Shown: positions 1 to 8,735 of the stretch, in pieces
How positions within the stretch are numbered: position 1 is the stretch's first letter
Layout of the letters: the number at the start of each line of letters is the position of its first letter
Source of the DNA: an uncultured Kangiella sp.
GTDB lineage: Bacteria; Pseudomonadota; Gammaproteobacteria; Enterobacterales; Kangiellaceae
Reading direction: 5' to 3'
Assembly (NCBI GenBank): GCA_947498625.1
Contig: CANMKR010000001.1
Location: 50,090 to 114,089 of the forward strand
Length of the DNA stretch: 64,000 nucleotides
Position numbers and translations under genes: made by a program
The notes under the pieces: model-generated
What the model saw: the letters and a program-made list of their open reading frames with translations, nothing else
Database searches by the model: none
Told to the model about the DNA's origin: nothing

Positions 1-663
1 GATAACCACAAAGTTGTTGAGATATCTGACATCATCATTGTGGCGGTTAAACCGCAAATGTTATCGGAAGCCCTAAGCTCTATTCACACTAACTTATGCG
101 CAGATAAGCTTGTCATCTCTGTGGCTGCAGGTGTAGAAACTTCAACCATTTATGAATTGTTGCACTCCAAAGGCTCTATTATCAGAGCCATGCCCAACAC
201 TCCTGCAACCATTGGCGAAGGAGTCACCGGTTTATTTGCCATGGACAATGTTTCAGAGCTACAAAAAAATTGGTCTGAGCAAATTTTCAATTCAGTGGGT
301 CATAGTGTTTGGATCAACCAAGAATCGCAAATGGACTGGGTTACCGCAATCTCTGGTAGCGGCCCAGCACACTACTTTTATTTCTTAGAGGCTGTTATCG
401 ACTCTGCTGTTCTAGATGGATTCGACCCATCTACCGCTAGACAGCTTGCCGTTCAGACCGCTATTGGCGCAGCAAAAATGGCGAGAGCTAGTGGTGATGT
501 AAGCATTTCTCAATTAAGGCAAGCAGTAACTTCACCAGGTGGCACCACTGCTGCTGCAATTGAATCGTTCCAAAATGATCAATTTGCTGAGATAATCAAT
601 CGAGCCTTAAAGGCATCGGTATCGCGCGGGCAAGAATTAGCTCATACACCAAAACCTAAATAA
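1..663 (+). CDS. proC: Pyrroline-5-carboxylate reductase, 5' end cut by window edge
   Basis: Makes L-proline from 1-pyrroline-5-carboxylate with NAD(P)H in the cytoplasm. The reading frame is open to base 1, so the N-terminal Rossmann glycine motif is outside the window and about 220 residues remain; the GTG at 40 is an internal codon. Visible are the end of the nucleotide-binding domain (AVKPQM, RAMPNTPATIGEG) and the helical dimerisation domain with ISGSGPAHYFYFLEA and SPGGTTAAAIES, both typical of ProC. It is followed 32 bases later by yggT, the usual gammaproteobacterial arrangement, so the two are probably co-transcribed. Function is secure; only the start is missing. Confidence 0.97.
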   Translation, partial: DNHKVVEISDIIIVAVKPQMLSEALSSIHTNLCADKLVISVAAGVETSTIYELLHSKGSIIRAMPNTPATIGEGVTGLFAMDNVSELQKNWSEQIFNSVGHSVWINQESQMDWVTAISGSGPAHYFYFLEAVIDSAVLDGFDPSTARQLAVQTAIGAAKMARASGDVSISQLRQAVTSPGGTTAAAIESFQNDQFAEIINRALKASVSRGQELAHTPKPK

Positions 664-695
664 CTGACACTTGAATAACCAAGAACGAGAATAAT

Positions 696-1265
696 ATGAA
701 TCTAGTGGTTCAATTAATTGAGCACCTTACTAATTTAATTTGTATGATTTTTTTAGTAAGAGTTTTACTACAATTAGCCCGAGCTGATTTTAATAATCCA
801 ATTTCACAATTTGTCCATAAGTTTACTTTTCCAGTGATTAATCCTTTGCGCACCATCATTCCGGATTTTGGAAAGTTTAATACGGCATCTATACTGATAG
901 CGGTTTTGATATTAGCCATAAAATTGTTCTTAATTAGCATAATACTTAATGCCAAAGTTTCGGCCAATGTGATGTTAGTTGGAACTCTGATCGGGTTGCC
1001 ATCATTTGCTGGCTTAATCATGAATATTGTGACGCTGTTGACCGTATTATTTATCGGCTTAATGGTTACCAGTTTTTTAGCCGGCGGCCAATACAACCCT
1101 GCCATGATCTTTTTTCACCAAGTCACTAGACCGCTGTTGTCTCCGCTGCAAAAAATCATTCCGCCTATAGGTGGCAGCATTGACATTACTCCAATGATTC
1201 TTCTATTTGCTTTAATTTATTTGCAAAAAATCCTCATCAATTTAGGAATGCAGCTTTTACAATAA
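696..1265 (+). CDS. yggT: YggT family integral membrane protein
   Basis: Small inner-membrane protein of 189 residues made of two YGGT repeats. Each repeat has a hydrophobic helix followed by a short segment with an FxHxFTxPxxxPLRxIIP-like pattern: FVHKFTFPVINPLRTIIP near residue 40 and FFHQVTRPLLSPLQKIIP near residue 140. The family is widespread, often lies beside proC or yggS, and has been linked to osmotic tolerance and membrane organisation, but no reaction is known. Four or five membrane segments are apparent. The start follows a weak purine-rich stretch. Identity as YggT is firm; the role is not. Confidence 0.93.
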   Translation: MNLVVQLIEHLTNLICMIFLVRVLLQLARADFNNPISQFVHKFTFPVINPLRTIIPDFGKFNTASILIAVLILAIKLFLISIILNAKVSANVMLVGTLIGLPSFAGLIMNIVTLLTVLFIGLMVTSFLAGGQYNPAMIFFHQVTRPLLSPLQKIIPPIGGSIDITPMILLFALIYLQKILINLGMQLLQ

Positions 1266-1318
1266 ATTCAAGCAAAGTAAGTTATAATAAAGTCTGACTC
1301 AGCAAACTGGAGTTACCC

Positions 1319-1759
1319 ATGAAATATTCGCTTGTAGCTATTGTATTGATTGTTTCCACTTTTCTTCCTGCGTCATTGATGGCAGAAGAAAAGCGAGTTG
1401 GCGACCATATTATTTATTACAATGCTTTTAACAGTTCTTTTATTCAACCTGAAGTAGCCTCCGCCTATAAAATCCCGCGCACTTCTTTTACCGGCGTTTT
1501 AAATATTTCTATTCATAACGCTAATAAGAAAGGTTTGCCTGATGCAATTGCAGCCAATGTTCAAGGGCGCGTAAGGAATCAGCTATCGCAAAACCAAGAA
1601 CTGTCTTTTCGAGAAATTAAAGAAGAAAACGCCATATATTATTTGGCTGATTTTCAGTTTAGGCCGCAAGAAGAAACCGACATTAGGTTTATCGTAAGAA
1701 TACCAGGAATATCGGAACCAATAGAAATCGAATTCGACCAAAAATTTTATAAAGACTAG
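1319..1759 (+). CDS. DUF4426 domain periplasmic protein
   Basis: A 146-residue exported protein with a signal peptide of about 22 residues ending near LMAEE. After it comes a single domain with the pattern VGDHIIYYNAFNSSFIQPEVA and, further on, RPQEETDIRFIV, which I recognise as the DUF4426 family found near rdgB and hemW in gammaproteobacteria. A good ribosome site (GGAG) sits seven bases before the ATG. The function of the family is unknown; position and export suggest an envelope role. Here its usual link to rdgB is broken by two spondin-domain genes. Confidence 0.85.
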   Translation: MKYSLVAIVLIVSTFLPASLMAEEKRVGDHIIYYNAFNSSFIQPEVASAYKIPRTSFTGVLNISIHNANKKGLPDAIAANVQGRVRNQLSQNQELSFREIKEENAIYYLADFQFRPQEETDIRFIVRIPGISEPIEIEFDQKFYKD

Positions 1760-1806
1760 AGCTAAGTCTTTACTGCTTTTAAAAAAAGGCGATTAGAGTC
1801 AGTTAA

Positions 1807-1822
1807 ACGTAAATTGTTACGT
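1807..1822. promoter_or_regulatory. 16-base perfect inverted repeat, possible operator
   Basis: ACGTAA and TTACGT flank a four-base spacer (ATTG), about 110 bases before the first spondin gene. The perfect 6+6 symmetry in an upstream region suggests a dimeric repressor or activator site. No regulator is known and no clear sigma70 promoter could be placed beside it, so the role is inferred. Confidence 0.35.
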
Positions 1823-1934
1823 ATCATTTTGTATAGTTGCAAAGCTTCTCACAAGCTACAAATTTCACTGTAACAATAGTTTTTTTTACCCCTCCATTGG
1901 TCAAACACTAACGACTTCTCAATGGAGACAAAAA

Positions 1935-2645
1935 ATGAAAAAAACACCTTTAGCAATAGCCACCGGCCTACTTTTGGCAACTAGTTTTGCAAGCTCTGCG
2001 CAAAGAGTTACAGTAGAAATCCAAAATCTTACCCACGGTATTACCTTCACCCCATTTTTAGTGGCGGCACATGATGGAAATACCGCTTTATTTACCACAG
2101 GTCAACCAGCATCCGCTAACTTACAAGCTATGGCTGAAGGTGGCGCAATCGCAGGTTTATCAGCCGACGTCCAAGCGGCATCTGGTCAAGTTGTTGAAAA
2201 TCCAGCTGGGGGTTTGTTAGCTCCAGGCGCCACAACCACCACCACTGTGATTGATACAGCTGGTACTACTAACGAATATTTATCTATTGTCGCTATGTTA
2301 CTGCCAACTAATGACGGATTTGCTGGCCTAAACTCTTGGAGAATTCCAGATGAAGCTGGTACCTATGTAGTGAACTTAAGCGCCTACGATGCTGGCACCG
2401 AAGCCAATGATGAAATTGTTAACGGCGGCGGCGCACCAGGCACTCCAGGTATTCCAGCAGCGCCAGGCGGCTTTGCAGGTACTGGCGGTACTGGCGTGGC
2501 AGCGGTTGATGCAAACACTAATGTTCATATCCATCGTGGCGCACTAGGGGACGATGACAATACTGGTGGCAAAAGTGATTTAGACAATACCGTTCACCGC
2601 TGGTTAAACCCTGTAGTTAGAGCAACTATCACAGTTGAAATATAA
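1935..2645 (+). CDS. Spondin-domain secreted protein
   Basis: Secreted protein of 236 residues. A signal peptide of about 22 residues ends at SFASSAQ, and the ATG has a clear GGAGA ribosome site. The mature part begins VTVEIQNLTHGITFTPFLVAAHDG and carries ASANLQAMAEGG and a YDAGTEANDE segment, the marks of a bacterial spondin_N domain. A glycine/proline-rich loop near residues 160-185 is followed by NVHIHRG and DNTVHRW. Such domains occur in marine bacteria, but their ligands are unknown. It is paired with a second, lipidated spondin protein 22 bases downstream, probably in one transcript closed by the terminator at 3423. Confidence 0.85.
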   Translation: MKKTPLAIATGLLLATSFASSAQRVTVEIQNLTHGITFTPFLVAAHDGNTALFTTGQPASANLQAMAEGGAIAGLSADVQAASGQVVENPAGGLLAPGATTTTTVIDTAGTTNEYLSIVAMLLPTNDGFAGLNSWRIPDEAGTYVVNLSAYDAGTEANDEIVNGGGAPGTPGIPAAPGGFAGTGGTGVAAVDANTNVHIHRGALGDDDNTGGKSDLDNTVHRWLNPVVRATITVEI

Positions 2646-2667
2646 GTCGAACTATTAGGAGTTAATC

Positions 2668-3396
2668 ATGAACAATTTTAAATTTAAAACGCTTGGCGCT
2701 GTAGTTCTAGGAAGTTTATTCCTAGCTGCCTGCGGCAGTGATAATGATCTAGACGTTAATCCAACACCACCGCCACCAGTCGCAATGGCAACCTTTGAGG
2801 TAACGGTGAGCAATCTCACCAACGCGCAACCAATGTCACCTATAGCTGTCATTAGCCATACCGATGCATATCAAGCCTTCAGTATTGGTCAAGCAGCCAG
2901 CGTTGGACTAGAAAATCTTGCCGAGGGTGGTTCAAATACCGACCTGATTCAAGAAGCGGTTGATGCCGCTGGTTCTAACCAACAAGCATCTGGAGCAGCG
3001 CCTATCGGTCCAGGTGGCAACGAAACGATTACTATTCAGTTTCCTGCTGCAGAAATTGACCTTTTAACGGTGGTTACCATGCTGGTAAACACCAATGATG
3101 CCATCACCGGACGCGCCGACATTGACGTTAGCGGTTTGGTTGTTGGTAATTCCATGTCAATCCGTGGCCTAGCATATGATGCTGGCACTGAACGCAACAC
3201 CGAGCTAGCAGGGACTATTCCAGGACCAGCGGACGGCGGCGAAGGCTTTAACGCTGCGCGAGATGATATAGCCGATCAAGTCACTATGCATCCGGGCGTT
3301 GTTTCGGTTGATGACGGTCTTACTAATTCAATTTTGACCCAAGATCATCGCATCGATAACACGGTTATTAATATTAGAATTAACCGTACACAATAA
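2668..3396 (+). CDS. Spondin-domain lipoprotein
   Basis: Second spondin-domain protein, 242 residues. The N terminus has a lipoprotein signal with lipobox LAAC near residue 21 followed by GSDNDLDVNPTPPPP, a flexible linker, so it should be membrane-anchored. The domain repeats the plan of its upstream neighbour: FEVTVSNLTNAQPMSPIAVISH, ASVGLENLAEGG, YDAGTERNTE and a final DHRIDNTV. An AGGAG site precedes the start. The pair looks like an old duplication in which one copy is released and the other lipidated; a joint envelope or surface role is inferred, with no function known. Confidence 0.85.
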   Translation: MNNFKFKTLGAVVLGSLFLAACGSDNDLDVNPTPPPPVAMATFEVTVSNLTNAQPMSPIAVISHTDAYQAFSIGQAASVGLENLAEGGSNTDLIQEAVDAAGSNQQASGAAPIGPGGNETITIQFPAAEIDLLTVVTMLVNTNDAITGRADIDVSGLVVGNSMSIRGLAYDAGTERNTELAGTIPGPADGGEGFNAARDDIADQVTMHPGVVSVDDGLTNSILTQDHRIDNTVINIRINRTQ

Positions 3397-3422
3397 TTAC
3401 CCTTTAAGTTTTGCTCCTCTTT

Positions 3423-3445
3423 AAGCGGCTTCGGCCGCTTTTTTT
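3423..3445 (+). terminator. Rho-independent terminator after the spondin pair
   Basis: Seven-base stem AAGCGGC/GCCGCTT with a TTCG tetraloop and a run of seven T, 27 bases after the second spondin stop. The stable UUCG loop and T tract make this a strong terminator, separating the spondin genes from rdgB. Confidence 0.9.
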
Positions 3446-3516
3446 AACCCTGCCCTTTATACCTAAAGTAAAATATTGGTTATACTGTCCAACACCATTA
3501 TTCTTTATTTCACATC

Positions 3517-4140
3517 ATGCAAAAGATTGTCCTCGCTTCTGGTAATAAAAAGAAAGTTAAAGAGCTTACAAAATTGTTCGCAGCTTTTAATTATCAAGTT
3601 ATCCCACAAAAAGAATTGGGCGTGGAAGACGTGCCTGAAACAGGTACTACTTTTGTAGAAAATGCCATTATCAAAGCGCGTCATGCGGCAAAAGTAACTG
3701 GCTTGCCTGCGATAGCAGATGATTCGGGTATTGAGATAGATTACCTTAATGGCCAGCCAGGAATTTATTCAGCTCGCTTTGCCAAAATGAACGGAATTAC
3801 TGCTGAAGATTGCGATGGTGATTGGGATCAAGCCAATAACGATTTACTGGTCAAAAAATTAACTGGGGTGGCAACCGAACAAAGAACTGGGCGTTACCAA
3901 TGCATCTTAGTTTTTATGCGCCATGGCGCCGACCCTACACCGCTGATCTGCCATGGAAGTTGGGATGGCAGAATTTTAGAAAAAGAAGTTGGTGAGAATG
4001 GTTTTGGTTATGATCCACTTTTTTGGTGCCCAGAACACGAATGTGCTTCAGCGCAAATTAGCGCAGAACAAAAAGCAGAAATCAGCCATCGTGGTAAAGC
4101 TTTAAAAGAGCTTATGAGCAAGCTTCCCAATTACTTATAG
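3517..4140 (+). CDS. rdgB: XTP/dITP diphosphatase (non-canonical purine NTPase)
   Basis: Hydrolyses dITP, ITP and XTP to monophosphates, keeping deaminated purines out of DNA and RNA. The 207-residue protein begins KIVLASGNKKKVKELTKL, the family N-terminal signature, and has ADDSGIEIDYLNGQPGIYSARFA in the active site, then GFGYDPLFW and SHRGKALKEL. It is about ten residues longer than the E. coli enzyme, mainly from a CDGDWDQANN stretch after the SARFA motif. No strong ribosome site is seen. hemW starts nine bases after the stop, as in many gammaproteobacteria, so they form an operon. Confidence 0.96.
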   Translation: MQKIVLASGNKKKVKELTKLFAAFNYQVIPQKELGVEDVPETGTTFVENAIIKARHAAKVTGLPAIADDSGIEIDYLNGQPGIYSARFAKMNGITAEDCDGDWDQANNDLLVKKLTGVATEQRTGRYQCILVFMRHGADPTPLICHGSWDGRILEKEVGENGFGYDPLFWCPEHECASAQISAEQKAEISHRGKALKELMSKLPNYL

Positions 4141-4149
4141 ATCTAAAAA

Positions 4150-5343
4150 ATGCTAACAAACCCGCCCCTGTCGCTCTATATCCATATCCCATGGTGCATT
4201 AAGAAGTGTCCCTACTGTGACTTTAATTCCCATGGCATTAAAAACAGTTTAGAGGAAATTCCTGAGCAGCAATATGTTCAAAGATTGCTTGAGGATTTAG
4301 CGCAAGAAGTTCCATACGTTTGGGGCAGAAGACTTCATAGTATTTTTATCGGCGGCGGCACTCCCAGTTTATTTTCTGCAAAAGGCATAGATACATTGCT
4401 TAGCGGTGTAAGGGCATTAATACCTTTTGAAAACGATATTGAAATCACTATGGAAGCTAACCCAGGAACTTTCGAGGCTGAAAAGTTTTTAGGCTTTAAT
4501 CAAGCAGGCGTCAATCGACTTTCTATTGGTGTACAAAGTTTTAATAACCAACATCTAAAAATATTAGGCAGAGTTCATAACCCTGAGCAAGCAATCGCCG
4601 CTGCAGAGTTTGCCCACAAGGCAGGTTTTAATTCTTTTAATTTAGATCTGATGCACGGCTTACCTCAACAAACTACTGAGCAAGCATTGAGTGATTTGCA
4701 AATTGCAATTGATTTAAAGCCGCAACATATTTCTTGGTATCAACTAACGCTTGAACCAAATACTCATTTTTATCAAAAACCTCCTAAACTGCCGCAAGAC
4801 GAAACACTTTGGGATATTCAAGAAGCTGGGCAAAAGTTACTCGCGGATAATGGTTATTCGCAATATGAAATTTCCGCCTACAGCAAAGATATAAAACTGC
4901 AATCTCGGCATAATTTAAATTACTGGCAGTTTGGTGATTACATCGGAATCGGTGCTGGTGCTCATGGCAAGATTACTCGACTCGATCTGAATGAAATCCA
5001 TAGAACGACTAAAAAGCGCCACCCAAAGGATTACCTCACTCAAGATTGGCAGCAAGTTGCTAGTCGTTCGGTTATTCCAAAAGATCAATTGCCCTTTGAG
5101 TTTATGTTGAACGCTTTGCGCTTAAGGGAAGGAGTTCCTGCCAATATCTACTCGCAGAGAACGGGTTTATTATTGCAAGATATTCAAGCAATAGTTTCCG
5201 AAGCAAAATCTGATGAGCTGTTAAACGATGTTTCTGATTGGATAACTCCAACGGAAAAAGGTAGCTTATTCTTAAATGAATTATTAGAAAAATTTATTTT
5301 AGACAAGACCCCAGTCAACGAAATTTCGGTTAAAGAGTTATAA
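4150..5343 (+). CDS. hemW: Radical SAM haem chaperone HemW
   Basis: A 397-residue radical SAM protein. The CxxxCxxC cluster motif (PWCIKKCPYCDFNSH) lies near residue 20, followed by FIGGGTPSLF, EANPG and RLSIGVQSFN, all typical of the HemN/HemW family. HemW-type proteins bind haem and deliver it to respiratory enzymes rather than acting as coproporphyrinogen oxidase; the position after rdgB and the length support HemW. A C-terminal winged-helix-like part (FEFMLNALRLREGVP) is present. It begins nine bases after rdgB. Confidence 0.94.
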   Translation: MLTNPPLSLYIHIPWCIKKCPYCDFNSHGIKNSLEEIPEQQYVQRLLEDLAQEVPYVWGRRLHSIFIGGGTPSLFSAKGIDTLLSGVRALIPFENDIEITMEANPGTFEAEKFLGFNQAGVNRLSIGVQSFNNQHLKILGRVHNPEQAIAAAEFAHKAGFNSFNLDLMHGLPQQTTEQALSDLQIAIDLKPQHISWYQLTLEPNTHFYQKPPKLPQDETLWDIQEAGQKLLADNGYSQYEISAYSKDIKLQSRHNLNYWQFGDYIGIGAGAHGKITRLDLNEIHRTTKKRHPKDYLTQDWQQVASRSVIPKDQLPFEFMLNALRLREGVPANIYSQRTGLLLQDIQAIVSEAKSDELLNDVSDWITPTEKGSLFLNELLEKFILDKTPVNEISVKEL

Positions 5344-5371
5344 GCTATTATCAACATTTAGGAGATCAATT

Positions 5372-5812
5372 ATGGCCACCATCTATCATAAAGTCGGCAT
5401 TAAAAGTTCAGTTGAAAATGTTTATTATGCTTTAACTACCGATGAAGGTCTTAGCGGTTGGTGGAGCAGCACCACAGATGGTGCTGGCGATGTAGGTTCT
5501 ATTATCAATTTCCGCTTTAATGAAATTTTGGTTCAGTTTCAAGTGAGTGAGTTAGAACCCAATAAAAAAGTTTTATGGAAACATCATGCAGAGACGCCTG
5601 AAGCTTGGATGCCAACTCATGTATCATTTGAACTGGAAGTCACTGAAGGGCAAATATTCGTTCACTTCAAGCAGTTTGATTGGGAAGAGCAAACACCGTT
5701 TTACGCCCACTGCAATCTAAAATGGGCAGTGTTCCTATTGAGCATGAAAGATTTCCTAGAAACGGGTCAAGGCAAACCTTTCCCGAATGATGTGCAGATC
5801 GATCATAGTTAA
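5372..5812 (+). CDS. SRPBCC/AHSA1-like domain protein
   Basis: A 146-residue START-like (SRPBCC) protein. Its N-terminal YHKVGIKSSVENVYYALTTDEGLSGWW fits the family opening in which a strand is followed by helices closing a hydrophobic cavity. The Aha1/CalC-like group includes ligand-binding and stress proteins, but this member has no assigned ligand. An AGGAG ribosome site lies just before the ATG, and it follows hemW by 28 bases on the same strand, so it may share that transcript. No signal peptide; cytoplasmic. Confidence 0.8.
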   Translation: MATIYHKVGIKSSVENVYYALTTDEGLSGWWSSTTDGAGDVGSIINFRFNEILVQFQVSELEPNKKVLWKHHAETPEAWMPTHVSFELEVTEGQIFVHFKQFDWEEQTPFYAHCNLKWAVFLLSMKDFLETGQGKPFPNDVQIDHS

Positions 5813-5981
5813 AATTTTTTAATTAACTGATTCCGTTTAATGCGCGGTGTTAATTAATAGATGCTTTAGCCGAGAGATTTGTAGTAGTTCAAGGCTTTCG
5901 AGCTTTGAGTAGCGCCGTTGGCTAGTGTCAATTAGCACACGAAAAAGCTCGTATAAAGCAGAAATTCTACAAGTCTATCGC
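5813..5981. other. Intergenic region with hairpin-forming sequence
   Basis: The gap between the convergent SRPBCC and trmB genes has no believable gene. At 5889-5908 there is an eight-base stem (one G-T pair) closed by a TTCG tetraloop, TCAAGGCT/AGCTTTGA, with no T run on either strand. Shorter inverted repeats follow near 5930-5960. It may be a structured RNA or a repeat-family remnant; nothing proves either. Confidence 0.35.
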
Positions 5982-6722
5982 TTAAATAGCTTTAAATTGC
6001 AGATCCCAAACCCCGTGGCCTAAACGATGCCCCCTCTGCTCAAACTTTGTTAAAGGCCTCGAATCTGGTCGCGGCACATAATCACCATTTTCAGAAAGAT
6101 TTTCGTACTCAGTCATCGATGTTAAAACTTCTAACATGTATTCTGCATAATTTTCCCAGTCTGTTGCTAGATGCAGAACACCACCAGCTTTTAGTTTCTT
6201 ATGCAGTTTTTGGCAAAAGTCAGTTTGTACGATACGGCGCTTATGATGTTTCTTTTTATGCCAAGGATCTGGGAAAAATATCTGTATTTTATCTAAAGAA
6301 TGATCAGCAATAGCATAATCAATAATTTCAACCGCATCATGATGGATAACCTTTAAATTGGTTAACTCATATTCTTCTGCTAATAATAGACAAGCTCCAA
6401 CTCCGGGCTTATGAACTTCTATACCTACAAAATCTTTATTGCGCTCACAACTTGCTTGCTCTGCTAAGGATTTGCCCATACCAAATCCAATCTCTAAAAC
6501 CTTAGGTGCTGCACGTCCAAAGACATCATCCAAATCATAGAATGCGCGTTGGAACTCTAATCCCATGGTGGGAAAAAGTTCATCCATAGCTCTTTGCTGG
6601 CCTTTGGTTAAACGCCCTTCACGCAAGACAAAACTTTTAATCTTACGAACCCGTTTACCGTCTTGGTTGAACTCTACATCAGCTTCAACATTTGATTTTT
6701 CGCTCACTAGAATGACTTCCAT
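5982..6722 (-). CDS. trmB: tRNA (guanine-N7-)-methyltransferase
   Basis: Methylates G46 of tRNA at N7 using S-adenosylmethionine. The 246-residue protein has the SAM-binding motif [16 protein letters not shown] near residue 75, [13 protein letters not shown], and the family motif [19 protein letters not shown]. The C-terminal [17 protein letters not shown] is also typical. Two starts are possible: the ATG at 6722, or a GTG four codons on (VSEKSNVEA) with GGAAG upstream; I list the longer form. It converges on the hemW strand, keeping the rdgB-hemW-trmB neighbourhood seen in relatives. Confidence 0.95.
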   Translation of the reverse strand: MEVILVSEKSNVEADVEFNQDGKRVRKIKSFVLREGRLTKGQQRAMDELFPTMGLEFQRAFYDLDDVFGRAAPKVLEIGFGMGKSLAEQASCERNKDFVGIEVHKPGVGACLLLAEEYELTNLKVIHHDAVEIIDYAIADHSLDKIQIFFPDPWHKKKHHKRRIVQTDFCQKLHKKLKAGGVLHLATDWENYAEYMLEVLTSMTEYENLSENGDYVPRPDSRPLTKFEQRGHRLGHGVWDLQFKAI

Positions 6723-6759
6723 CTTTCAATAATTGACGCAATTCTAACATATCCCAAAT

Positions 6760-6781
6760 AAAGGATTCAGCACTATCCTTT
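6760..6781. repeat. Perfect inverted repeat between trmB and the SLC13 gene
   Basis: AAAGGAT and ATCCTTT, seven bases each with an eight-base spacer, lie in the 183-base divergent promoter region. It could be an operator or a transcript hairpin; no further support. Confidence 0.3.
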
Positions 6782-6905
6782 ACTAACTCATTGTATTTGC
6801 ATAAAAGTCATTGCTTAGCGCATTCAAAATCAGTAGAGTTTGAAGTTCGACTGTGTAAAAAGACTAAAAATAACGATGAACGATTTAATGGGGGTCTGCT
6901 AAGGA

Positions 6906-8735
6906 ATGCCTTTTCCTGAATTACCCAATTATCATGCGCTTTATGTGCTGATTTTAACAGTAGTAGCCTTATATTTATTCCGTCGTGACGATATTCCTTT
7001 GGAAACCTCTTGCGTCATCGTTTTATTGCTACTGACCATAGGTTTTACCCTAGTAGAATTCCATAATCACAATGGATTATTAGAGCCAATGCAATTCTTT
7101 ACTGGCTTTGGTCATGAGGCATTAATTGCCGTCTGTGCCTTAATGGTCGCAGGACAAGGCCTTGTGAGAACTGGCGCTCTTGAGCCCATTGGCCGGTTTT
7201 TAGGGCGAGTCTGGAAAACTTCTCCCCTATTTTCGTTATTATTAACCCTGCTAATTGCCGCTATTTTAAGCGCATTTGTCAACAATACGCCGATCGTTGT
7301 CTTACTTTTACCGATTTTGATTAGTGTTGCTGTGCGCGCCAATACCAGCCCTTCTAGCTTATTAATGCCGATGGGCTTCGCCACTTTAGTGGGCGGCATG
7401 GCCACCACCATTGGCACCTCAACCAACCTATTAGTGGTTTCGGTTGCCGCTGACTTGGGATTAGAAAAGTTCGGCATGTTCGACTTTTTCTTACCTGCAG
7501 CAATCGCTGGCTCGATTGCTATTCTATATCTATGGCTAATAGCTCCTAGAATTATTCCTGAGCGTCAAGCCGTGATGAAAGATACCTCGCCAAGAGTCTT
7601 TACCGCCCAATTACATATTGCACAGGGTAGTTGGGCCGATGGCAAAACTTTGGCTGAAGTGATTAATAAAACCGAAGGCCTTATGAAGGTTGCCAGAATT
7701 CAACGCGGTTCAGAGGCCACTATTGTCCCAATGCCTGACGCCACCATTCGCGCCGGTGATAAATTACGCGTTGTGGATAACCCGGATAAATTAAAAGAAT
7801 ATGAACAGATTTTGGAAGCCAAGCTGTTTAAATCTGGGCAAAAAGTCGATGATGACCATCCGCTCACAGCCGAAAACCAACAGCTTTCAGAACTGGTGGT
7901 TACTCCAGGTTCACCGCTAGCAGGCAAGACCTTAAAAGATGTTCGCTTTATTGATGAATATGGTTTAGTAGCAATTGCATTACATCGCGCCGATAAAGTG
8001 GTCGATATGCATAATAAAGGTCTAGGCAAAGTTATATTGCACGTTGGTGATGTTTTATTAGTGCAAGGTGGGCAAAAAGAAATTGCTGAGTTTAAAAAAC
8101 GTGGTGAAATTCTAATTCTTGATGCAACTTCTGATCTACCCAGATCCCATCGCGCGCCAAGAGCTTTGTGGATCATGCTTGGCGTGATTTTCTTCGCCGC
8201 AGCCGGCATTTTGCCGATTGCCATCAGTGCCTTAACTGGCGCCCTATTGATGATCCTGACTCATTGCATTAGTTGGCGAGATGCCTTGAATGCTCTTTCT
8301 GCGCAAGTAGTACTTATTGTTGCCTCCAGTTTAGCGCTGGGTATCGCCATGACCGAAACCGATGGCGCTCAATACATTGCCGAAATCTTTGTCTGGGCAA
8401 CTGACGGCACTCCACCGATGATTATCCTCAGTGGCTTGATGCTGTTGCTAGCGTTATTAACGAATGTAGTTTCCAACAATGCCGCCGCGGTTATTGGGAC
8501 GCCAATTGCTTATAGCGTGGCGACCCAATTAAATCTTCCGCCTGAGCCTTTTATTATCGCGGTTTTATTTGGTGCCAATATGAGCTTCGCCACCCCAATG
8601 GCCTACAAAACCAACCTTTTAGTGATGAGTGCTGGCGGTTATAAATTCTCAGATTTCGTTAAGATCGGGGTACCATTAGTAATCATTATGTGGGTAACCC
8701 TCTCCATTGTTTTACCGCTACTGTATGGATTCTAG
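6906..8735 (+). CDS. SLC13-family permease with two TrkA-C domains
   Basis: A 609-residue inner-membrane transporter of the divalent anion:sodium symporter class. Membrane segments occupy residues 10-210 and 420-609, each half containing the FVNNTPIV or VVSNNAAAV re-entrant signature and a GTSTNLLV-type motif. Between them, residues 230-400, sit two TrkA-C (RCK_C) cytosolic domains (MKVARIQRGSEATI, LVAIALHRADKVV). Homologues carry sulfate or other anions, but the substrate cannot be read from the sequence. The ATG directly abuts a TAAGGA sequence with no spacer, so a GTG at codon 13 is a possible alternative start. Confidence 0.88.
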   Translation: MPFPELPNYHALYVLILTVVALYLFRRDDIPLETSCVIVLLLLTIGFTLVEFHNHNGLLEPMQFFTGFGHEALIAVCALMVAGQGLVRTGALEPIGRFLGRVWKTSPLFSLLLTLLIAAILSAFVNNTPIVVLLLPILISVAVRANTSPSSLLMPMGFATLVGGMATTIGTSTNLLVVSVAADLGLEKFGMFDFFLPAAIAGSIAILYLWLIAPRIIPERQAVMKDTSPRVFTAQLHIAQGSWADGKTLAEVINKTEGLMKVARIQRGSEATIVPMPDATIRAGDKLRVVDNPDKLKEYEQILEAKLFKSGQKVDDDHPLTAENQQLSELVVTPGSPLAGKTLKDVRFIDEYGLVAIALHRADKVVDMHNKGLGKVILHVGDVLLVQGGQKEIAEFKKRGEILILDATSDLPRSHRAPRALWIMLGVIFFAAAGILPIAISALTGALLMILTHCISWRDALNALSAQVVLIVASSLALGIAMTETDGAQYIAEIFVWATDGTPPMIILSGLMLLLALLTNVVSNNAAAVIGTPIAYSVATQLNLPPEPFIIAVLFGANMSFATPMAYKTNLLVMSAGGYKFSDFVKIGVPLVIIMWVTLSIVLPLLYGF

